This document shows, piece by piece, positions 40,901 through 49,250 of a stretch of 55,906 nt of DNA. A program made the translations under genes and the position numbers. Under the pieces are notes generated by a model. The model was not told the origin of the DNA, did not search any database, and saw only the letters and a list, made by a program, of their open reading frames with translations. The DNA is from Treponema sp. UBA4267 (GTDB lineage Bacteria; Spirochaetota; Spirochaetia; Treponematales; Treponemataceae). How positions within the stretch are numbered: position 1 is the stretch's first letter; each line of letters starts with the position of its first letter. The stretch is from the NCBI GenBank assembly GCA_002395155.1, contig DGWD01000022.1, positions 1-55,906 of the forward strand, in the 5' to 3' direction.

Positions 40901-41589
40901 ATAAAATTATCATTTTCTTTAATATCTTCTGAAAAATAGAATTTGACGGCATTGCAAAGTTCCTTTAATTGAACTGGCAATTTGGATGTAAAAAAGTTAT
41001 CGGGACTGGCAAGACTTGTGTGTTTAATAATTGTCTGTGCAATTTCCTTTTCTGCAAAGTCCTGAAGTTTACCTGGATTTACAAAAGTTTTTATTCCAGG
41101 ATCCTGGGAGTTTTGCATAATAAACTTAAATGCCATGTCTTTAATCTGTCTTTCTCCATCACTTGAAGCAAGCGAAAAGTCTGGCTTTATTCCGTAACGG
41201 TTTGAACACTGGCGGACAATGTTGGAACAGTAGGAGTCTAAAGTTTGTATGTGGGAATTGGCAAAGTCGGAAAGGCCTTCTTTTGCCAGCTGAATTTCTT
41301 CTTCCGTAAGGTTAGGGCCTGATTGTTGGCTAGCAAAAAATAAAAGAGTTTGATAAATACGCTGGTACATTTCTGCTGCTGCTTTATTTGTAAAAGTCAG
41401 AGTAAGAATCTGGTCCGCTTTTGCCTGTTTGGTCATTACAAGCCAGGAAAAACGAGTTGCAAGAACCTGAGTTTTACCAGAACCAGCACCTGCCGCAATT
41501 ACAGAGTTTTTAATACTTTCCAGAGCCTGACTTTGAGCATCATCTAGTTGTTTATCAAGTAAATCTAAAAATGGATATTTTGAATTCAT
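37981..41589 (-). CDS. addA: AddA-like helicase-nuclease subunit (UvrD/Rep family)
   Basis: A 1202-residue recombination enzyme subunit that unwinds and resects double-strand breaks. Walker A AAGAGSGKT at about residues 32-40, TLTFTNKAAAEM (motif Ia), IDEFQDNN (II), VGDEKQSIYKFRGAE (III), SYNYRSSPEL (IV), MTIHKSKGLQF (V) and RLIYVGITRA (VI) are all present. The C-terminus is a PD-(D/E)XK nuclease with GSIDLIYQK and IVDYKSD. Its ATG overlaps the TAA stop of the upstream gene (TAATG), so the two are translationally coupled. Confidence 0.9.
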   Translation of the reverse strand: MNSKYPFLDLLDKQLDDAQSQALESIKNSVIAAGAGSGKTQVLATRFSWLVMTKQAKADQILTLTFTNKAAAEMYQRIYQTLLFFASQQSGPNLTEEEIQLAKEGLSDFANSHIQTLDSYCSNIVRQCSNRYGIKPDFSLASSDGERQIKDMAFKFIMQNSQDPGIKTFVNPGKLQDFAEKEIAQTIIKHTSLASPDNFFTSKLPVQLKELCNAVKFYFSEDIKENDNFIGKKNLAKSLDEIREEFEVSFDPKKQLEYKTKIDKAAQIFYDQLSIIKIEEKDISEKSQKLEQFCQSYKAFKKALLSASSMGSGYNTKVRTIVTKLKNEVLPALDSIFAYFNQFESLVSLYKLMDEFLKQVKEVKLTSGELTFVDVSQLALKILIENKDIREQEIAAYSKIMIDEFQDNNGQNRDMLYILSLQPGQEIDSEKEIYPQIIQKDSEGNIIKDLRQKEKLFFVGDEKQSIYKFRGAEVSVFNELTSKNENGLVSMSYNYRSSPELLQAFNLIFKNGEGIFKTYLNEKERLDYEAYYDKDARKFNPKLKKEEELPSLTAQNVPIHIRFVDTTSLSDLNEEIDNPQNLLIPADDQIAYNIAKRIYEMGKDKKNWKDFAILDKSRTHRSSITKYLSLFNIPYQVDQFNNIFEDGLISDFYNFFRICVYPSDINAYAAYLTSPFAALSENSVELILSHLVNIDDYDFVFDPFAPFDQEIKADLSSSQYEKYQNALNFYKENKSMILQQKLTDSLNLLWNKKGYKYETMLTSQTDLCAEQFDMLFELARQTEENGKSLAWFIDQLENLQKALSSDDADLDAGDISYPLERSQAVQIMTIHKSKGLQFEHVFLCACTNVKSKTEKGNIFFDKKTGISIKADEDSPNYFAIYQQELEKLKEVAEFRRLIYVGITRAIQDVYVMGSWSTKESKNESKSQLRIFEDLVKNTYGKNSSTNLCYIDGKAFDFQNLELVSYSQTRINQNTLNMDKIREERLSNVSKAFETASQIVYENNSIPKSCPSALEKDFDAQTSEDAERDANQTDSKEAGRLHNPDFTAADFGTLVHAFLEAQALGINAESFDPPVNLLKGLNSQNDKEKVLNDCKNFCQLFKETSLGQEFQQAKDQGRFYRAEWGFKMYWQETLWTGSIDLIYQKADGTYQIVDYKSDNKVDEEKYIGQQNCYKVAAAKMLGTTEEKVNCKLWFMKENKIIDL

Positions 41590-44500
41590 TATTTATCTCC
41601 TCTGTTAGTTACAGCCTTTACAATGTTCTTTCCTGCAACGTTGTAAGTAGTTCTGCAAATTCCCTTAAAAGTACAGTTAATACAGCTTTCAAAGTTTTTT
41701 ACATTTAGTTTGTCTTTTTCAGATGATGATGTGTAAGGGGTAAAATCCAGCCTGCCAGTTTCTGGGTTTGCGATGGAATTAAAAATTTTGGCGTATTCCT
41801 GCAGGCAATCCATAGAAGGTTTAAAGTCCTTGTAGAGGGCATTTTGAACATAGGCACCTTTTATGCTTTTGCCACTATCATCTTTAGCAGTTTCTAAAGA
41901 TAGTTTGTCTACAACCATAGCACTTTTTAGTTTGTTGATGGAATAAAAATAGCCTGCAGATATTTCGTGTTTATTTTCTTCATCGAGCAGTTTAAAATAA
42001 ACTGGCATTTGGAAATTGCCCAAAATATCATTTTTGTTGCACTTAAGGTCTTTTACAGACGGTATATTTGAATTTTTATAATCTAGAATAATCCAGTCAT
42101 TTTCTGGTGAAAGGAGCAGACAGTCAATTTTTCCAAAGTAATCAAAATCCTGGCCAGAAATAGAGAGTGTTTTTTCGCAGTCGAACAGGGTACACTTACC
42201 AACACCAGGCATTTTTTTTGCTTTAGGATTTTGAGGACCGTCATAAGGTTTTAAAAGATATTGTAAAAATTTTGTAATTTTTTCTGCAATTTTTTCCTTT
42301 TGATCTTCAAGACTTTGAGTTACAAGAGGACTATCTTTAAAATCTGATGGAGCTTTAATGGCTTCTTCGATAAAAGGAAAAAGATTTAGCTCAAAATCCT
42401 GAGACTGACTGTTAATTTCATCATCCTTTTTGATAATAATTTTAAAAGACTCGGATTCTTCATCATAATAAGGCAGAGTTTGACCTTTAAATTGCGAAAT
42501 AAAAAGTTCCAGAATTTTGTGATTAAGGTTACCCATATCAAAAGGCTGCATAAGTTCTGTATCCAGGCTGTCATCTTTCAATTTTAAGATTGATTTTAAA
42601 AGCCACTGTCTAGGGCAAGGGAAAAACTTTTCCAAATCTGCACGGGCTGAAATTTTTAATTTGGAATCTTTTATATCTTCTCCATAAATATTCTGGCCTT
42701 TTCGATTTTGAATCAGGATTTTTTTTATGTTTGCAAGAATTTTGTCATTTATTTTGTAGTCATTCTGGGCTTCAGGGCAGTTTTCTTTCCAGTTTTCAAA
42801 AGCTTCCTTTTGCTCCAGAGTCATTGCTCCTGGTTTTTGATTATCCTCTGGATTCAGAACAAAAAGTCTTTCCTGTTTTACATAATCATCTGCATCCAGA
42901 TTAGGTATTTTGTTTATTTCGCCGATGGCTTCATTTTTGCACTTCAAAACATTTAGATTAAAGTGTGGGATTGCAAATCCTGCAAAAGTTTCTTCGGCGG
43001 CAGAAAAAGTAACAAATTCTGAATCAGGCTTGGAGTCGGCGTAAGAATTTTTGGCATAAAGCTTGATAAAGACCTCGGAGGCACGCAATTCTTTATCATC
43101 ATTAACCAGGTGCAGCTTTGTTCTTTTTGTTGCGTTTAAAAAAGTCAGTCGTTTATAAGGAATATCAAGATTTTTTTGGGAAGCGTCAATTACAAATTGA
43201 TATTTAAAACAGGCTGGACCTGAAAGCTTGTAAGAAAAAATTGAAATGCCACTTTTATCATTTTGCTGAGGAGAATACTTTTTGCTGTCCAGTTCCTTTA
43301 AAAAGAAAGAGTAGGCATCGGAAATTTGCAGCTGACATTTTGCGTAAGATTCTTCTATATTGATGATTTCTTTGAGTTCAGAAAGACAACGTCCCAAGAT
43401 TGCGTTTGCCTGTTTTGAAAACTTATCATCCTGCTCAAAAAAGATTCCCTTAAAATTGTGCCAGGCGTTTTCAATATCCTTGAAGGTGTTTGAAACAAAA
43501 AAGCCTTCCACCTGAGATTTTAATTTAAGATAGAAATCTTTAATTTTGTTGTAATCGTCAATTTCTGCCTGGAGAGCTTCTTTTATCTGTTTTGACTCTT
43601 CGCTATCATCATCAATTTTTTTAAGGCGATATTCAAAACCAGAAATCCTTTTTCCAAAGGCCGAAAGCCAAATGTCCTTGTCGCCGGGAGAACAAATACA
43701 ACGCAAGTCCTTTCCAAGTCTAATCAGTTTTTCACGGTCCTCCTTGTATTTTTCCTGCCATGGAAGACATTCATCCAGTAAAAGTGCACGGACTGAATCA
43801 AAAGAAAAAGCTTCTGTGTGACAATCCTTAATTTCTTTAAAAATTCTGCCGGCATTATTTTTTGTAAGCGAAAGGCCTGCTTTTATAACGTAAGGAATAC
43901 CGTAAATGTAGCATTCTCTTTCAAGGTAAGGTCTGTAGGTGTCAATATCAGGAATGCTCAGGGCAATTTCCGACCAGTCTGCCTTTTTTTCTTGAACCAG
44001 TTTGATGATGGAGAGCAAAGTCTGTCTAAGTTCGCTACGGGAATCTGGGTAAAAATAGGCAGGGGGATTTTGAATATTTTCCGGCATAGTACAGATGGTG
44101 ATATTGGAATTTGCCTTAAAAATATCTGTAAAATCTCCAAAATCTTCCAGAAGTTCTGGGTAAAAGAGGATGAATTTTGTGTCTTTATCACCAAGTTCCA
44201 GGTTATCCAGCCAGGCAGGTTCAAAAAGATTGTTCTGGTCTAAGAAGGCCTTGTAAAGCTGGTAGAGTTTTTCGTAATCCAGGTCTTCTGCATCCATCTG
44301 GCCGTAAGTTTCTGAGTTTTGTTCCATACGTTTTTTCCAGAAATGCAGGCTTGGGAGATTTTTACTAATCCAGTCTGCAAAAGAGGCTGCTGCTTTTGCG
44401 TAAGAATCTTCTGGATTTATGATGACCTGAAAACGTTCCTCTTTTGGAAGTTTTGCATTTTTTTCAATCAAATCCTGTACAAAAAACTTTCTTAAAATAG

Positions 44501-44741
44501 AAGGAATAGAAGTTTTTCCATCTTCGCTGGCATGCAAATATTTGCCCTTAAAATTATCCCAGGCAAGAAAACGTTCCAGAGGCAGGGCTTCCAGTCCAGA
44601 AAGATTTGGATGGGTGATTAAATATTCGATCCAGGAATTCATAACCGTGTCGGTAGAAAAGACAAAAATGGTAGAAGGGTCTTTTATGTTTTCGATTAAA
44701 ACTTTTGAAATTTGGTCAGGATTTAATTTTATTTCTTTCAT
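41589..44741 (-). CDS. addB: AddB-like nuclease subunit with iron-sulfur motif
   Basis: A 1050-residue partner of the adjacent AddA-like protein. It lacks a usable Walker A, as expected for a degenerate helicase core of the AddB or RecC kind. The C-terminal RecB-type nuclease domain has ARADLEKFFPCPRQW, MGNLNHKILELF, IDCLLLSPEND and WIILDYKNS. The single early Cys in CPRQW and CINCTFKGICR near the C-terminus fit the four-cysteine iron-sulfur staple of AddB. There is no ribosome site; a TATACT -10 box ends 7 bases before the ATG. The N-terminal half is weakly recognisable, so naming rests on the tail and the neighbour. Confidence 0.82.
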   Translation of the reverse strand: MKEIKLNPDQISKVLIENIKDPSTIFVFSTDTVMNSWIEYLITHPNLSGLEALPLERFLAWDNFKGKYLHASEDGKTSIPSILRKFFVQDLIEKNAKLPKEERFQVIINPEDSYAKAAASFADWISKNLPSLHFWKKRMEQNSETYGQMDAEDLDYEKLYQLYKAFLDQNNLFEPAWLDNLELGDKDTKFILFYPELLEDFGDFTDIFKANSNITICTMPENIQNPPAYFYPDSRSELRQTLLSIIKLVQEKKADWSEIALSIPDIDTYRPYLERECYIYGIPYVIKAGLSLTKNNAGRIFKEIKDCHTEAFSFDSVRALLLDECLPWQEKYKEDREKLIRLGKDLRCICSPGDKDIWLSAFGKRISGFEYRLKKIDDDSEESKQIKEALQAEIDDYNKIKDFYLKLKSQVEGFFVSNTFKDIENAWHNFKGIFFEQDDKFSKQANAILGRCLSELKEIINIEESYAKCQLQISDAYSFFLKELDSKKYSPQQNDKSGISIFSYKLSGPACFKYQFVIDASQKNLDIPYKRLTFLNATKRTKLHLVNDDKELRASEVFIKLYAKNSYADSKPDSEFVTFSAAEETFAGFAIPHFNLNVLKCKNEAIGEINKIPNLDADDYVKQERLFVLNPEDNQKPGAMTLEQKEAFENWKENCPEAQNDYKINDKILANIKKILIQNRKGQNIYGEDIKDSKLKISARADLEKFFPCPRQWLLKSILKLKDDSLDTELMQPFDMGNLNHKILELFISQFKGQTLPYYDEESESFKIIIKKDDEINSQSQDFELNLFPFIEEAIKAPSDFKDSPLVTQSLEDQKEKIAEKITKFLQYLLKPYDGPQNPKAKKMPGVGKCTLFDCEKTLSISGQDFDYFGKIDCLLLSPENDWIILDYKNSNIPSVKDLKCNKNDILGNFQMPVYFKLLDEENKHEISAGYFYSINKLKSAMVVDKLSLETAKDDSGKSIKGAYVQNALYKDFKPSMDCLQEYAKIFNSIANPETGRLDFTPYTSSSEKDKLNVKNFESCINCTFKGICRTTYNVAGKNIVKAVTNRGDK

Positions 44742-44748
44742 ATTTTTT

Positions 44749-44754
44749 AGTATA
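44749..44754 (-). promoter_or_regulatory. -10 box of addB implying a leaderless mRNA
   Basis: TATACT on the minus strand followed by 7 bases and the ATG of addB, with no ribosome binding site. Confidence 0.4.
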
Positions 44755-44835
44755 GCATGTTAATGTGTCATAGAACGACATAGTATAGAAATTTTTAAGT
44801 AAAAAATAATATAATTAAGGATATAGGAGATAAAA

Positions 44836-45348
44836 ATGGAATTCTCACAATTAGTAAAAGATCGTTATTCCTGCAAAAAATATAGTTCAAAGCAGGTTGA
44901 TAAAGAAACAATCGTAAAGATTCTGGAAGCAGGCCGTCTTGCCCCAACTGCAAAAAATCTTCAGGAAGAGCATGTTTATGTTTTGCAGTCGGAAGAAAGC
45001 CTTGCTGCTGTTGATTCAGTAACCCCTTGCCGTTACGGAGCTCCTGTAGTTCTTCTTGTAGCTTTTGATAAAAATAATGTTTATACCTATCCAAATTCAG
45101 AAAGAACTACTGGTATTGAAGATGCTACAATTGTTGCAACACATCTTTGTCTTGCGGCAGCTAACGAAGGTGTTGATAACTGCTGGATAAATAATTTTGA
45201 TCCTGCAAAACTTCATTCAGCTCTGGGCCTTCCTGAAAACGAAGAAATCTTAATGCTTTTAGACTTGGGATATGCTGCAGAAGGTTTTAAGCCTCTTCCA
45301 AATCATTTTTCAAGAAAAGCCCTGGAAGAAACTGTTTCTTGGAAATAG
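44836..45348 (+). CDS. nitroreductase family protein
   Basis: A 170-residue FMN-dependent oxidoreductase, probably a homodimer. The N-terminus has the family pattern RYSCKKYSSKQVDKE and ILEAGRLAPTAKNLQ (flavin-phosphate binding); later IEDATIVATHLCLAAANEG and LLDLGYAAEG are typical. The substrate is unknown. AGGAG precedes the ATG and a TATAAT lies about 20 bases upstream of it. Confidence 0.9.
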   Translation: MEFSQLVKDRYSCKKYSSKQVDKETIVKILEAGRLAPTAKNLQEEHVYVLQSEESLAAVDSVTPCRYGAPVVLLVAFDKNNVYTYPNSERTTGIEDATIVATHLCLAAANEGVDNCWINNFDPAKLHSALGLPENEEILMLLDLGYAAEGFKPLPNHFSRKALEETVSWK

Positions 45349-45497
45349 TTTTTTATTCATGAATAACTTTAGCCAGATTAAATAAATTAAATTATCTGAA
45401 ATACTTTTCATAGAAACGTTATTTGTGGTATATTTTTACAAAAGGGATGCATAAATATACATTTTTGATATTTTGCCTCACCTAAGGAGTCATTTAA

Positions 45498-46856
45498 ATG
45501 AAAAACGCTTACATTAAAAAAATCTGGGATGACGTAAAAGCAAAGAATGCTAACGAACCAGAATTCCTCCAGGCTGTAGAAGAAGTTTTGACAACTCTCG
45601 AACCTGCAGTTGACCAGATGCCGCAGTTGGAACCAAATGCTATTCTTGAAAGAATGGTAGAACCAGAACGTGTAATTATGTTCCGTGTTCCTTGGATGGA
45701 CGATGCTGGAAACTATCACGTAAACCGTGGTTACCGTGTTCAGTTCAACTCTGCAATTGGACCATACAAAGGAGGACTCCGTTTCTCTAAAGAAGTTAAC
45801 CTTTCAGTTTTGAAATTCTTAGGATTTGAACAGGTTTTGAAAAACTCTTTGACAACACTCCCAATGGGTGGTGGTAAAGGTGGTTCAGACTTCGATCCTC
45901 ATGGAAAATCAGATAAAGAAGTTATGAGATTCTGTCAGTCATTCATGACAGAACTTTATCGTCATATTGGTGCTGACGTGGATGTTCCAGCTGGAGACAA
46001 AAACGTTGGTGGACGTGAAATTGGATACCTCTTCGGACAGTACAAGAGAATCCGCGATGAATATACTGGAGTTTTGACAGGAAAAGGACTTACATTCGGT
46101 GGTTCTTTAATCCGTACAGAAGCAACAGGATATGGACTTATCTACTTTGCTCAGGAAATGCTCAAGAAAGTTGGAGATGACTTCAAGGGTAAGACTTGTG
46201 TTGTTTCTGGTTCTGGAAACGTTGCAACTTACGCTGCTCAGAAGCTTATTCAGCTTGGTGCAAAGGTTGTTACACTTTCTGACTCTAACGGATACATCTA
46301 CGATGCTGACGGAATTACTCAGGAAAAACTTGACTGGGTTAAGGAACTCAAGGGTGTTCGCCGTGGTCGTATTTCTGAATATGCAAAACAGTTCCCATCT
46401 GCAAAATACTTCGAAGGAAAGAAAGTTTGGGAAGTTAAGTGTGATTGTGCATTCCCATGTGCTACACAGAACGAACTTCTTGGCGAAGATGCAGATATGC
46501 TCTTGAAGAACGGAGTTAAATTGGTTGCTGAAGGTGCTAACATGCCTTCTAACCTCGATGCAGTTAATAAGTTCCAGGCTGCAAAGATTTTGTATGCACC
46601 AGGAAAAGCTTCAAACGCTGGTGGTGTTGCAACATCAGGTCTCGAAATGAGCCAGAACTCAGAAAGACTTTCATGGTCAGCTGCAGAAGTTGATGAAAAA
46701 CTCCACAACATCATGATCAACATCCACGACAACTGCTACAACACTGCTATTAAGTTCAACCAGACAGAAGGCAAGTGGGTTAACTACGTAGCTGGTGCAA
46801 ATATTGCAGGTTTCGTTAAAGTAGCTGAGGCTATGATTGCTCAAGGCTTGGTTTAA
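45498..46856 (+). CDS. gdhA: NADP-specific glutamate dehydrogenase
   Basis: Makes glutamate from 2-oxoglutarate and ammonia. A 452-residue protein of the hexameric bacterial type, with KGGLRFSKEV, the catalytic region PMGGGKGGSDFDP, PAGDKNVGGREIGYLFG and the nucleotide-binding VSGSGNVATYAAQKL. AAGGAG precedes the ATG. A structured 3' region and a relic of a second gdhA follow. The 149-bp upstream gap is AT-rich with no clear promoter pair that I would assign. Confidence 0.97.
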   Translation: MKNAYIKKIWDDVKAKNANEPEFLQAVEEVLTTLEPAVDQMPQLEPNAILERMVEPERVIMFRVPWMDDAGNYHVNRGYRVQFNSAIGPYKGGLRFSKEVNLSVLKFLGFEQVLKNSLTTLPMGGGKGGSDFDPHGKSDKEVMRFCQSFMTELYRHIGADVDVPAGDKNVGGREIGYLFGQYKRIRDEYTGVLTGKGLTFGGSLIRTEATGYGLIYFAQEMLKKVGDDFKGKTCVVSGSGNVATYAAQKLIQLGAKVVTLSDSNGYIYDADGITQEKLDWVKELKGVRRGRISEYAKQFPSAKYFEGKKVWEVKCDCAFPCATQNELLGEDADMLLKNGVKLVAEGANMPSNLDAVNKFQAAKILYAPGKASNAGGVATSGLEMSQNSERLSWSAAEVDEKLHNIMINIHDNCYNTAIKFNQTEGKWVNYVAGANIAGFVKVAEAMIAQGLV

Positions 46857-46863
46857 TTCTAGT

Positions 46864-46926
46864 GGCGTAATTTGCGCCAGCGTCGCCGGTTGATAAATCA
46901 ACCGAGACATTTAGTAAGTAAATGCT
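46864..46926 (+). other. hairpin-rich 3' region of gdhA
   Basis: GGCG/CGCC (46864-46878), a perfect 8-bp hairpin CGGTTGAT/ATCAACCG (46887-46904) and CATTT/AAATG follow one another just after the gdhA stop and before the terminator. It could stabilise the mRNA 3' end or yield a small RNA. Confidence 0.45.
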
Positions 46927-46927
46927 A

Positions 46928-46955
46928 AAAGACAGTCCACCGGACTGTCTTTTTT
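46928..46955 (+). terminator. rho-independent terminator of gdhA
   Basis: AAAAGACAGTCC-ACC-GGACTGTCTTTT is perfect and followed by more Ts. Confidence 0.88.
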
Positions 46956-46977
46956 AACGCATTTGCTATTTTAGTCA

Positions 46978-47040
46978 GGTGCAAACATTGCTGGTTTCGT
47001 AAAAGTTGCTGAAGCAATGGTATCACCGGGACTTGTATAA
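46978..47040 (+). pseudogene. relic of a second gdhA gene (last 20 codons)
   Basis: The 21 codons including TAA read GANIAGFVKVAEAMVSPGLV, against GANIAGFVKVAEAMIAQGLV at the end of the intact gdhA. Many base differences are silent third-position changes (AAT/AAC, GCA/GCT, GTT/GTA, GAG/GAA), so the source was a functional, diverged gdhA. Nothing of the gene upstream of this point remains. A terminator follows, as it would after the lost gene. Confidence 0.85.
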
Positions 47041-47060
47041 TCTTACATAATCTAAATCAT

Positions 47061-47089
47061 AGAGGGGTCCTTCGGGGCTCCTTTTTTTT
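47061..47089 (+). terminator. terminator after the gdhA relic
   Basis: An imperfect stem around TCC-TTC-GGG flanked by GAG/CTC, then eight Ts. It was probably the terminator of the lost gdhA copy. Confidence 0.6.
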
Positions 47090-47192
47090 GTTTACATGTT
47101 TTTTTTCAAAAAAAATTCCCATTTCATTTCCTAAAATCGCACATCTTGGAAATAACTATAATGGGGTTTTTATTTTCCCCCAAGGAGAAAAC

Positions 47193-48014
47193 ATGTCAAA
47201 TAGTTATTATTTCAAACCAGTAGACCAACTGACTTTCGCCGATAACTGGATGTTCCAGGCCGTCCTCCGCGACAAAGAAATCTGCACCGAATTCGTCGAA
47301 CGCCTTTTACACATCAAAATTAAAAACGTAGAATACCCTGAACTCGAAAAGTCCATTGCCCCCTTTTACACCTCAAAAGGCATTCGACTGGACGTCTACC
47401 TCAAAGATGAAGACAAAGTAATCGACGTAGAAATCCAGACCTACCCTCAGGAAGCCCTAGGCAAACGCACCCGCTACTACCAGTCTATGATCGACATGGA
47501 CAGCCTGATGAAAGGGCAGGATTACACAGAACTTAAAGATTCCTACATCCTCTTTATCTGCCAGTTCGACCCCTTCAAAACATCCGAAAACTCCCCAGAA
47601 CTCCCCCGTTACACCTTCCGCACCCGCTGCGATGAAAATCCCGAAACAAGTCTTAATGACAATTGCCTCAAAGTGATTTATAATGCAAATGCCTACAAGC
47701 AGGAAAAAGATCCTCTGGTTAGAAGCATTTTGCACTTCATAAACACCAACGACCCGGGCCAGGACACCTTCGCAAACCGCCTTTCCTCACTTGTAGAGAC
47801 CTTAAAAGAAAGAGATATTTTCCGACAGGAGTATAGTGCCGTGAATTTACATGATAGAGATTTAATTAGAATGGCCAAAAAAGAAGGTAAGTCTGAAGCG
47901 AAACTTGAAGCTGCAATAACAGCTGTAAAATCTTTTAATGTTACTCCAGAAATTGCCGCAGAAAAGATGGATGTTCCCTTGGAAAAGCTTCAGGAAGCTT
48001 TGAAAGAATCCTAA
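47193..48014 (+). CDS. Rpn family PD-(D/E)XK nuclease/putative transposase
   Basis: A 273-residue protein. I start at ATG 47193 (MSNSYYFKPVDQLTFADNWM) because AAGGAG precedes it; an upstream in-frame extension lacks a ribosome site. The fold is the PD-(D/E)XK type of Rpn/PF12784 proteins, with TFADNWMFQAVL at the start, the catalytic-type IRLDVYLKDEDKVIDVEIQT, and a C-terminal tail with FNVTPEIAAEKMDVP. Such proteins promote RecA-independent recombination in E. coli (RpnA) and are abundant in some genomes. The first half uses C-ending codons and is G+C-richer, whereas the last third is typical of the genome, suggesting a mosaic gene. Confidence 0.85.
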   Translation: MSNSYYFKPVDQLTFADNWMFQAVLRDKEICTEFVERLLHIKIKNVEYPELEKSIAPFYTSKGIRLDVYLKDEDKVIDVEIQTYPQEALGKRTRYYQSMIDMDSLMKGQDYTELKDSYILFICQFDPFKTSENSPELPRYTFRTRCDENPETSLNDNCLKVIYNANAYKQEKDPLVRSILHFINTNDPGQDTFANRLSSLVETLKERDIFRQEYSAVNLHDRDLIRMAKKEGKSEAKLEAAITAVKSFNVTPEIAAEKMDVPLEKLQEALKES

Positions 48015-48048
48015 GAAAAATTGCTTCTCTCCGCTCGCAAAGACACTA

Positions 48049-49194
48049 TTACTTCATCAACAAAATCAGCCCCAGCTGAGGCAATACTACAATTGCAAAG
48101 AAAATCAGGCTTATCCAGGTGAAGGTTTTTATAAACTTGAAGCCCTGGCCTGGATATTCCCTTACATAAATTCTTAAGTTTATAACGCTTGCAAGGGAAC
48201 CTATAATTGAACACAAGCCTGCAGAATCCAGTCCGTACAAAAGTGCCCGTAAGTTATTTGTAAAAGGCCACAATACAATTGAAGCCGGAACATTTGAAAT
48301 CACCTGGCTTAATAAAATTGACCAGATATATTCATGCCCACCAACCGAGCTTTTAAGAAATTCCGAAACTTTTGGATTCGAACAGATTGACGATGAAAAA
48401 ACAAAGAAACAGAAGAAGGTGAGTAAAAGAACATAATCAGTCTGCAAAAGAATCTTTCGGTCAAAAATTAAAAGAGACAGAGCTACTGCAAGTGTTACAA
48501 AAGGCCAGAAGCGGGTTCTTGAAACAATACTTGCAACAACTACTAAAAAAAGTGTGATATAAAGAATGCGTTTTCCCTTTCGTTCTTTTTCCCACTCCTG
48601 GCAGACTTCCTGTTTTTCAATGGTGATAAGTTCCTTCTCATCCTTGCGGTACAAGAACAGAATAAAAAGATAAAGCAGTACAAAACTAAAAAGCCACAAA
48701 GGAAGCATTGTAAGCAAAAATTCAGGTGTTGAAATTCCGCTCTGACTGTACAAAAAGAGATTTTGTGGGCTTCCAAAAGGAGTCAACAGGGAACCTCTGA
48801 TTGCGGCAATATTTTCAAAAGTAAGAACTGGCAGAATGTATTTTTCCTTGCCGCCCGCCCTAAAAAGAATGATTGTGAGTGGAACAAAAATAATCAGGGA
48901 AACATCATTTGTAACAAACATTGAAGAAAAGAAAACCGAATAAACAAAAAAACAGGTTAAACCTTTCATACTTTTTAGTCTGATTGTTTTTTGTAAGAGA
49001 GGCGAAAAAAGATTTTCCTTCTTGAATCCTTCCAGAACTGAAAGCAGCATAAATAAAGTTGCCAGAGTTTTCCAATCTATATCTTTTAATAATTGTGTAC
49101 TTGGAGGGGTTATAAATAAAGAAAGAATTGCTGCCAGTAAAGAAACACTAAGCATCAATTCCTTCTTAAAAAGTGCAATAATTTTTTTGAACAT
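48049..49194 (-). CDS. SLC13/ArsB-like anion permease
   Basis: A polytopic membrane protein of about 381 residues with 9-11 hydrophobic helices, resembling the SLC13/CitM/ArsB ion-transporter superfamily: WKTLATLFMLLSVLEGF, MFVTNDVSLIIFVPLTIILF, AAIRGSLLTPFGSPQNLFLY and QVISNVPASIVLWPF in the second half. I prefer the start at 49194 (GGTGG 5 bases upstream) over 49206. Substrate (dicarboxylate, arsenite, Na+/H+ or other) cannot be told. Convergent with the Rpn gene. Confidence 0.75.
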   Translation of the reverse strand: MFKKIIALFKKELMLSVSLLAAILSLFITPPSTQLLKDIDWKTLATLFMLLSVLEGFKKENLFSPLLQKTIRLKSMKGLTCFFVYSVFFSSMFVTNDVSLIIFVPLTIILFRAGGKEKYILPVLTFENIAAIRGSLLTPFGSPQNLFLYSQSGISTPEFLLTMLPLWLFSFVLLYLFILFLYRKDEKELITIEKQEVCQEWEKERKGKRILYITLFLVVVASIVSRTRFWPFVTLAVALSLLIFDRKILLQTDYVLLLTFFCFFVFSSSICSNPKVSEFLKSSVGGHEYIWSILLSQVISNVPASIVLWPFTNNLRALLYGLDSAGLCSIIGSLASVINLRIYVREYPGQGFKFIKTFTWISLIFFAIVVLPQLGLILLMK

Positions 49195-49250
49195 AAAATC
49201 CACCATAAAGCTTGCCGGAAAAATCCAGCAAGCCTATTATAGTGTTTTTC

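Noticed and set aside
44761..44785. Possible operator (TGTC...GACA) before the nitroreductase
   Set aside because: Only a 4-bp symmetric match; too weak to call.
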